NCBI GenBank assembly: GCA_035505995.1
Contig: DATJQF010000114.1
Span: 1 to 10,765, forward strand
Direction of reading: 5' to 3'
Length of the DNA: 10,765 nt
DNA from: DATJQF01 sp035505995
Lineage (GTDB): Bacteria > Bacteroidota > Bacteroidia > Bacteroidales > FEN-979
Part shown: piece after piece, positions 6,297 to 10,765 of the stretch
Layout of the letters: every line of letters begins with the position of its first letter
Numbering within the stretch: position 1 is the first letter of the stretch
The notes under the pieces: generated by a model
The model's database searches: none
Seen by the model: the letters and a program-made list of their open reading frames with translations, nothing else
Told to the model about the DNA's origin: nothing
Translations under genes and position numbers: made by a program

Positions 6297-7432
6297 TCGT
6301 CATTTGAGATGAGGTAACCGGCCTGCATGAATTTGCTCACTTCCGTCACAAAGCTCAGGATCAGGTCACCGTCGTGAAGCGTCTCCTCTTTCCGGATCTT
6401 GTCCAGGCACAGCAGCGCCATGGGAGGACCGATATAGCCCATGGTCGACATCCTGGAGTACCAGGCGCTCCCGGGAATGCCCAGCTCCAGGCATTCTTCC
6501 ATGATCAGCTCGCTGATATGACGGGAGGGAAAATTGACCTGGAAAAAGCGGAGCCGCGACAGATCGACAGGATAACCTGCCAGCATCCGCTTCAGCCCTT
6601 TCAGGAAAACCGAGCCGTCCGCGTCGTGAAAGTTTGCCCGGAGCTCCTCCTGGAACATCTGCGAAAGGTGGTGATACCCTTTCTCGTATTCCTCCTTCGG
6701 GTTCATCCAGTAGGCGGGACGCCGGTTCCCCATGGCGGACGGCTTTTTCCCTCCGATCGATTCCATATAGACGTGGTCCACATAAAGTCCCCGCTTCCGC
6801 GTATTCTCTCCCTGCAGCACCAGTGCCGCGGCGCCGTCGCTCAGGAAATAGCGGAGGAACACCTCTTCTTTCTTCACCAGGGGCTGGTTGTAATATTCTG
6901 ACACGAGTTCCGACGAAGACATGGAGGATGAGATTACCAGTGCATTCCGGTACCTGCCGGTCCGCAGGAAATCGAACGCGATCAGCAGGGCTTTGTAAGC
7001 CGAGGTGCAGTTGGCATGGACGGAAACTTCCCCGCAATGCTCGATGCCCAGCTGTTCCTGGATGCGGACCGAAGCGGTGGGCATCTGGTCCTGGTGGGCG
7101 CTCCCGTAAACGATCAGGTCGATATCTTCGGGCTGCAGCCCGGCATCCGCAATGGCTGACCGGGCCGCTTTCACCGACATAGTGATATTGTCCTCCGTGA
7201 ATTTCCGGGTGACCGGGTCGATGGCAAAGTGATAGTACTCCACTTCCACGAGTTCTTTCATCAGGGGTTGCAGCCGTTTCAGCCACGAGGTGACCTTGGC
7301 CGGGGCCCGGGTGAGCTCGCCGAGGTAGCGGTCCACCTCTTCCATCGGGATGGAGGGTCCGGGGAGAAAATGCCCGGATCCGCTGATCCGGACGGGTTTT
7401 CCCGGGAAGTTGACCGGTGCCTCAGTTCTCAT
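6293..7432 (-). CDS. KASIII-like (FabH-fold) acyltransferase or condensing enzyme, atypical active site
   Basis: A 379-residue thiolase-fold protein of the 3-oxoacyl-ACP synthase III family. The N-terminal half has SVKAARSAIADAGL (86-99), DIDLIVYGSAHQDQMPT (103-119) and the nucleophile Cys142 in HANCTSAYKAL. The C-terminal half ends with the FabH-like pattern DGDLILSF followed by a glycine-containing loop. The FabH motif HQAN is FQVN (297-300), so the catalytic His is Phe, and the Asn of the GNTSA motif aligns with Thr330. Family relatives with altered triads act as acyltransferases (CerJ-like) or as halves of heterodimers (PqsB-like). It also occupies the place of the HMG-CoA synthase in beta-branching cassettes, but I see no HMG-CoA synthase motifs. 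Its start overlaps the ECH1 stop by eleven bases and its stop overlaps the radical SAM start, placing it in the middle of a coupled set. Confidence 0.85.
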   Translation of the reverse strand: MRTEAPVNFPGKPVRISGSGHFLPGPSIPMEEVDRYLGELTRAPAKVTSWLKRLQPLMKELVEVEYYHFAIDPVTRKFTEDNITMSVKAARSAIADAGLQPEDIDLIVYGSAHQDQMPTASVRIQEQLGIEHCGEVSVHANCTSAYKALLIAFDFLRTGRYRNALVISSSMSSSELVSEYYNQPLVKKEEVFLRYFLSDGAAALVLQGENTRKRGLYVDHVYMESIGGKKPSAMGNRRPAYWMNPKEEYEKGYHHLSQMFQEELRANFHDADGSVFLKGLKRMLAGYPVDLSRLRFFQVNFPSRHISELIMEECLELGIPGSAWYSRMSTMGYIGPPMALLCLDKIRKEETLHDGDLILSFVTEVSKFMQAGYLISNDE

Positions 7433-8120
7433 TCGGGAAAAAGTTCTTAAGGTATAACGGCTTCAGTTCCCGGCGATACCCGGAAGCGATCTTCCGGGTG
7501 AATTCCAGGGCCAGGTCGACCAGCATTCTTTTGGGCAGGATCCGGTCCACCAGGCGATAGGACCTGGCTTCCCTCGCGTCGAAGGTATTCCCGTGTAACA
7601 CCAGGTTCAGGGTCCCGGCGGTGCCGGTGAGCCGGACGAGCCGGGAGATGCCGCCGATGCCCGGCATCAGGTTGAAGGATGCTTCCGGCAGCCCGAATAC
7701 GGCATCCTCTCCGCAGAGCCGGAAATGGCTGAAGAGCGCCAGTTCCAGGGCGGAACCCAGGCAAACCCCGCGGATGGCCGATACCACCGGGATCCCGGCT
7801 TCCTCGAAATACCGGAAGGATCCGTAATTATCCTCGAGAAAGATCTCCAGGGAAGCGGAACTTCCGGAAGGGGCAAAGTGCCGGCCGGTCTCCACCAGGC
7901 CCAGGAGCTCTCCCAGATGGGCTCCCGAGGAATAATGCCTTCCTTTCCCGCTGATGACGATCCCTTTCACTTTCTTCAGCTTATGAAGCTCGGCGGTGAG
8001 CCTTCCCAGCTCCATGAAAAATCCGACCGTCATATGGTTCGACGGCGGCTGGTTCAGCTCGAGATGGCCAATCCCGTCCGAAAGGCTGAATGAGATCGTT
8101 TTATACTGTGAAAACGGCAT
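7422..8120 (-). CDS. Enoyl-CoA hydratase/isomerase (crotonase) family protein, ECH1
   Basis: A 232-residue crotonase-fold protein, a little shorter than the usual 255-260. Crotonases hydrate, dehydrate, isomerise or decarboxylate acyl thioesters by stabilising an enolate in an oxyanion hole. The first oxyanion segment is GRHYSSGAHLGEL (60-71). The second is GSALELAL (122-129), where the family GGG is GSA. Both catalytic glutamates of hydratases are kept: Glu126 and Glu146 (in LPEASFNLMPGIGG). The C-terminus is short, ending in KNFFPNEN, and may lack the last trimerisation helix. It follows ECH2 by fifteen bases and shows clear kinship to it (IRGVC, LMPGxGG). In beta-branching cassettes two such proteins act in series as dehydratase and decarboxylase, while in a reductive chain cycle they would act as dehydratases. 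Sequence alone does not decide between these. Confidence 0.9.
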   Translation of the reverse strand: MPFSQYKTISFSLSDGIGHLELNQPPSNHMTVGFFMELGRLTAELHKLKKVKGIVISGKGRHYSSGAHLGELLGLVETGRHFAPSGSSASLEIFLEDNYGSFRYFEEAGIPVVSAIRGVCLGSALELALFSHFRLCGEDAVFGLPEASFNLMPGIGGISRLVRLTGTAGTLNLVLHGNTFDAREARSYRLVDRILPKRMLVDLALEFTRKIASGYRRELKPLYLKNFFPNEN

Positions 8121-8135
8121 AGGCGTAATGGCTTC

Positions 8136-8888
8136 CTATTCTTCATTCTTTTTTCTGCGCTCCGCTTCTTTCCTGGCCAGGTCGCAAAACATCCTGGATT
8201 CTTCCTTCATCGCTTCCGCGACCGGCAGTTTCCGGGCGTTATGAAGCGCCTGCATCACCGACCGGATCACTTCGGCCGAGCGGTTCTCGATCATTTTACG
8301 GATCAGGTGGAACGTGTTTTCATTCAGGTCGCTTTCCGGGAAGATCTCATCCACCAGCCCGATCTCCCTGGCCAGGTCGGCGCTGATCATATCCCCGCCC
8401 AGGATCATGTCGAGGGATTCCAGGAAATTGATCTTGCCCGGGAGCCGGATGGTGCCTCCCAGTCCGGGCATCAGCCCGTGATTGGTTTCCGGGAAGGCGA
8501 ACAGCGCATTTTCGCTGCAATACCGGATGTGGCAGGCCAGAGCGATCTCCAGCCCGCCTCCGAAGCATACCCCGCGGATCATGGCAAAACAGGGGATGGG
8601 GAGGTTCTCGATATAATCGAGCAACGCTTTTCCACGCATCAGCTTCTTGAAGAGCTCTTCGCCTTTCTCCGCGATCCGGAAAACCTCCTCACGGTCGGCC
8701 CCCGCCGAAAAATGTCTGCCGGTCCCCGTAATGACCAAAGCACGCACTTCTCCGGCTTCAACCCATTCCTGAAGCTTTTCCAGCGGAACGAATTCCGGCT
8801 CCGTCAGAAAATTTTCGGGAGGGTGGGCCAGTGAAAGAATGCCTACCGAGTCCCTGACTTCCCATTGTACGGTCCCTGTCTTTTCCAT
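8136..8888 (-). CDS. Enoyl-CoA hydratase/isomerase (crotonase) family protein, ECH2
   Basis: A 250-residue crotonase-fold protein with a complete hydratase active site: oxyanion segment GRHFSAGAD (58-66), the classical GGGLEIAL (110-117) with Glu114, and Glu134 in FPETNHGLMPGLGG. The C-terminal helical part ends in a charged tail (ARKEAERRKKNEE). It is paralogous to ECH1 downstream, sharing IRGVC, the histidine after the second oxyanion segment, and LMPGxGG, so the pair probably arose by tandem duplication before diverging. It lies nine bases after the thioesterase stop and fifteen bases before ECH1, firmly within the six-gene run. It probably acts on an ACP- or CoA-bound intermediate as a dehydratase, hydratase or isomerase; the exact reaction is open. 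Confidence 0.9.
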   Translation of the reverse strand: MEKTGTVQWEVRDSVGILSLAHPPENFLTEPEFVPLEKLQEWVEAGEVRALVITGTGRHFSAGADREEVFRIAEKGEELFKKLMRGKALLDYIENLPIPCFAMIRGVCFGGGLEIALACHIRYCSENALFAFPETNHGLMPGLGGTIRLPGKINFLESLDMILGGDMISADLAREIGLVDEIFPESDLNENTFHLIRKMIENRSAEVIRSVMQALHNARKLPVAEAMKEESRMFCDLARKEAERRKKNEE

Positions 8889-8897
8889 GTAATCTGT

Positions 8898-9293
8898 TTA
8901 GATCTTCTCCAGGATCGATCCGGGTATGTCCTGGGGCTCTCTTTCCCGGTTGATGAATATGGTTTTTACCGTGGCCCGCGCCGAAGGCTTTTTTTGCGTG
9001 CGGTTCAGGATGCGCTGGTGAAAGACCAGGAAAGGAGCGCTGCAGAGGCAGTCCGTCTCCACCGAAAGGCGGTCGAAAAGGCGCGCCTCCTGCATGTAAC
9101 GGATATGGGTTTCCACCACCACCAGGAACAGTTCTTTTGCGCAAAAATCGCCCAGCATCCCGGTATCGCGGGTATATTCCCAGCGAGCCTGTTCGAGATA
9201 TTGAAGGAAAACAGCATTGTTCAGATGACCGTAAGAGTCCAGCTCATACCCTCTGACCGTAAATTCCGTTATATGTTTTTTCTTTTCCGTCAC
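8898..9293 (-). CDS. 4HBT-type acyl thioesterase (YbgC/FadM-like hotdog fold)
   Basis: A 131-residue single-hotdog thioesterase that would hydrolyse an acyl-CoA or acyl-ACP thioester. The signature is ELDSYGHLNNAVFLQYLEQAR (17-37), with Asp19 as the catalytic acid and the following GHLNN matching the family GHxNN. Later strands HIRYMQEARLFDRLSVE and HQRILNRTQKKPSARA fit the YbgC/FadM pattern. The start is GTG at 9293, three bases after the stop of the hotdog dehydratase-like gene; no ATG lies near. Similar free thioesterases occur in aryl-polyene and flexirubin clusters, where they release or edit the chain, and that role is plausible here. No signal peptide is seen, so it is cytoplasmic. Confidence 0.92.
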   Translation of the reverse strand: MTEKKKHITEFTVRGYELDSYGHLNNAVFLQYLEQARWEYTRDTGMLGDFCAKELFLVVVETHIRYMQEARLFDRLSVETDCLCSAPFLVFHQRILNRTQKKPSARATVKTIFINREREPQDIPGSILEKI

Positions 9294-9296
9294 CCG

Positions 9297-9686
9297 TTAC
9301 CCGCCCGGTTTAAATTGCCCTTTGAATTTCATAAAGATCTTTTCATCCGCTGAGATCAATGCCTGCACCTCCTGCTTTCCCTCTGCAGCGTCTTTTATTT
9401 CCAGGTCCACTTTCAACCTCTTCTGCACGCCCGGCTGGATCATGGAGAGGAATTTGATGTTATCCGCCGTTTCCAGCCGCAGGTTCTTTCCGAGGATCCC
9501 GGAGACGAGTTCCCGGATCAGGGCAACCTGGCAAACGCCCGGTACGACCGGGTTACCGGGGAAGTGACCTTCATAGATCCGATGGGGTTCATTCAACCCG
9601 ACCGTAATTGTGAATCTTCCGGAAGATCCTTCCTGACTCCGTGCACCGGTTTGATCCAGAACCTGATAAAAATCATTCTTCAGCAT
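9297..9686 (-). CDS. FabZ/ApeI-like hotdog protein, acidic catalytic residue missing
   Basis: A 129-residue hotdog protein related to 3-hydroxyacyl-ACP dehydratases. The signature is GHFPGNPVVPG (40-50), with the catalytic His41. In FabZ and FabA the helix after this motif carries Glu or Asp fourteen residues after the histidine; here that position is Ala55 (in GVCQVALIREL). The protein may therefore be a poor dehydratase, a carrier-protein-binding partner, or use another acid such as Glu59. My recollection is that similar proteins with PGVC occur in Bacteroidota pigment and lipid clusters, but this needs a search. It is the first gene of the six-gene run and follows a 73-base spacer with a possible promoter. 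The thioesterase start follows three bases after its stop. Confidence 0.85.
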   Translation of the reverse strand: MLKNDFYQVLDQTGARSQEGSSGRFTITVGLNEPHRIYEGHFPGNPVVPGVCQVALIRELVSGILGKNLRLETADNIKFLSMIQPGVQKRLKVDLEIKDAAEGKQEVQALISADEKIFMKFKGQFKPGG

Positions 9687-9716
9687 CGTCCGCCCGTTAA
9701 GGCCTTAAATCAACGG

Positions 9717-9724
9717 TAAAAGTA
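9717..9724 (-). promoter_or_regulatory. Candidate -7-like box (TACTTTTA) before the hotdog gene
   Basis: TACTTTTA, one mismatch from TAnnTTTG, lies 30 bases upstream of the ATG at 9686. The same nonamer TACTTTTAC occurs 29 bases upstream of the ACP start. No -33 TTG is visible at the right distance. It would drive the six-gene run, but this is weak evidence. Confidence 0.25.
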
Positions 9725-9759
9725 AGGAAAAAAGAGGAATCCGGCTTAGTGGCGGGCCC

Positions 9760-10404
9760 TTAACTGCCGATCAGGGAAAGGTGGAGGAGGAGGCGGATCG
9801 AAGGATTCTTTATGTTGATCTTCAATGGGATAGGTTGCTCTCCATAGATAAAATCCAGCGAAGTCCGTTTGAATCCGTTCGCGGCTGAATCGATCCCCTT
9901 CAGGGCCAGGATCCCGCAATGAACGGTATAATCGTATTTACCCCAGTCGGAAGTCACATGGTAGATGATCAGGGAATCGGAGCTGCAGTGATCCTCCGTT
10001 TTCATGCTCCTGACCGTGCGGTCCCGGAAGAGCAGCAGGCGAAAGTCCCTTTCGAGGAAAGAGAGGAGCGATTTCCGGTCCATGTCAGGGAAAATAGTGA
10101 TAACGGTCATCTTCCGGTCGGTGATCTCGAGGTCAAAGAAAGTGATCCCCACTTCGTTGGAGAAATTGATCCGGAAGGAGCTGTCGCTGGTCCGCTTGAT
10201 CAGCATCATGCCGGTCAGGTGGTGGTCCGTTACATCCAGGGTTGACCGGAAAAGGGCCTTATCAAAATCCCCGGGGAAGGGCTGATTCCACCTTGCGGTC
10301 TGGTTGAAAGTAAACATCGGCTTCTGCCCATTGGCCGTGCCGGATCCTGCCAGCAACAGGAGGACCCCTGCAAGGATCCCTTTATTTAGTATCGAATTTG
10401 TCAT
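9760..10404 (-). CDS. Secreted protein of unknown function, next to LolA-like gene
   Basis: I do not recognise a named family in this 214-residue protein. It has a signal peptide: MTNSILNK, a Leu/Val/Ala-rich core (about 9-19), and a likely cleavage after the ANG before Gln27. There is no lipobox cysteine, so it is probably periplasmic. The mature part alternates short hydrophobic strands and charged turns (for example LTGMMLIKR, VGITFFDLEI, RDFRLLLF), suggesting a beta-rich fold; a LolA/LolB-like sheet is a guess. The chosen ATG at 10404 overlaps the LolA-like gene by 23 bases; the open frame extends 18 codons further up, but that would put a non-signal extension before the signal peptide. 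Adjacency to a LolA-like gene and to acyl genes resembles aryl-polyene and flexirubin loci, where such proteins are thought to help place the lipid product in the outer membrane. Confidence 0.75.
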   Translation of the reverse strand: MTNSILNKGILAGVLLLLAGSGTANGQKPMFTFNQTARWNQPFPGDFDKALFRSTLDVTDHHLTGMMLIKRTSDSSFRINFSNEVGITFFDLEITDRKMTVITIFPDMDRKSLLSFLERDFRLLLFRDRTVRSMKTEDHCSSDSLIIYHVTSDWGKYDYTVHCGILALKGIDSAANGFKRTSLDFIYGEQPIPLKINIKNPSIRLLLHLSLIGS

Positions 10405-10765
10405 CGGAAACAGGTTGATTAAATACTTTGCCGGTGAACCGGATCCGGGTGTTATCACCGGAGGGCTCGATCATTTCAATTTCAGAAACCGTATGGTCGT
10501 TTTTATCAAAGAAGAGCCGGATCTCGCTCAGATACGTCCGGAGTACCGGGGACATCGGCTTTAGCTTCACCAAATACCGGGAGGTACTTTGCAGGTAATA
10601 GGAGATAAATCTACCCTTATCCGTGAACAGGGTGCCGTTCACGCTTCCCACGAGGATATGGTTGATCTCGCTGAACATCTTGTTATCGCGGACATCGAAC
10701 CGGCTTTCCTTTGTTTCATCCCTGACGTAGATCCGGCCTCCGTTAAAAATGATCAGGTAGGGGTA
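10382..10765 (-). CDS. LolA-like outer-membrane lipoprotein carrier family protein, 5' end outside window
   Basis: The reading frame is open from the right edge of the window, so only the last 127 residues are seen; the ATG at 10678 is internal. The visible part has the LolA-family C-terminal layout: strand YPYLIIFNGGRIYVRD, then a DNKMFSEIN segment, a middle strand region, and the ending EIEMIEPSGDNTRIRF followed by VFNQPVSDDKF. LolA-fold proteins carry acylated molecules across the periplasm in a half-open beta barrel. LolA-like paralogues in aryl-polyene and flexirubin clusters are proposed to move the lipid product to the outer membrane, and the same role is plausible here. It overlaps the next gene by 23 bases, so the two are probably translated together. 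The signal peptide cannot be checked. Confidence 0.8.
   Translation of the reverse strand, partial: YPYLIIFNGGRIYVRDETKESRFDVRDNKMFSEINHILVGSVNGTLFTDKGRFISYYLQSTSRYLVKLKPMSPVLRTYLSEIRLFFDKNDHTVSEIEMIEPSGDNTRIRFTGKVFNQPVSDDKFDTK

Noticed and set aside
5040..6317. A 425-codon open frame on the plus strand opposite the radical SAM gene.
   Set aside because: It mirrors a clear family member on the other strand and shows no recognisable motifs; it is open because of GC-rich codon use in the real gene.
6366..7286. A 306-codon open frame in another minus-strand frame within the KASIII-like gene.
   Set aside because: Its sequence is Arg/Pro/Gly-rich without motifs, and the KASIII frame accounts for the region.
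9687..9759. A rho-independent terminator after the secreted protein gene (GC-rich stretch followed by a T-run on the minus strand).
   Set aside because: I could not find a proper stem in the GC-rich part, so only the T-run remains.
9760..10458. The longer form of the secreted protein starting at 10458.
   Set aside because: It adds 18 residues in front of a good signal peptide and lies inside the LolA-like coding region; the ATG at 10404 fits better.

Overview
The window looks like a Bacteroidota chromosome (confidence moderate): moderately GC-rich coding DNA, almost no Shine-Dalgarno sites, TAnnTTTG-like -7 boxes, AT-rich degenerate spacers, a Haem_bd-type monohaem protein and a LolA-like protein beside fatty-acyl genes, a layout known from flexirubin and aryl-polyene clusters of Gram-negative bacteria. 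All fourteen genes I accept lie on the minus strand and are read from right to left; I found no credible plus-strand gene, RNA gene, CRISPR array or mobile element.

Right edge (9760-10765): the 3' part of a LolA-like periplasmic carrier gene overlaps a secreted protein of unknown function. Centre right (4743-9686): a tight run of six genes encodes a FabZ/ApeI-like hotdog protein, a 4HBT thioesterase, two crotonase-fold proteins (ECH2, ECH1), a KASIII-like protein and a cobalamin-dependent radical SAM enzyme of the HpnP/HpnR type; the gaps run from an 11-base overlap to 15 bases. Centre left (3603-4643): a 3-hydroxyacyl-CoA dehydrogenase stands alone between spacers. Left (36-3526): a secreted c-type haem protein, a complete FabF-like ketosynthase, a free-standing acyl carrier protein, a FabD-like acyltransferase with a TTG start, and a PNPOx-like flavoprotein.

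Together the genes form a dedicated carrier-protein-based acyl assembly line. It has extender loading (AT), a carrier (ACP), condensation (KS, perhaps KASIII), keto reduction or oxidation (HAD), dehydration (ECH1/ECH2 and possibly the hotdog protein), radical modification (radical SAM), release (thioesterase) and perhaps export to the outer membrane (LolA-like). There is no FabG-type reductase and no enoyl reductase in the window, so an unsaturated product is plausible. The AT/ACP/KS/KASIII-fold/two-crotonase set also parallels HMG-CoA-synthase beta-branching cassettes of trans-AT polyketide pathways. However, the KS keeps its cysteine and the KASIII-like protein is not a recognisable HMG-CoA synthase. 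Several enzymes lack family catalytic residues: the KASIII-like protein lacks the His and Asn, the hotdog protein lacks the acidic residue, and the AT lacks the N-terminal GQGSQ loop. I do not recognise the cluster as a described pathway; the product is unknown.
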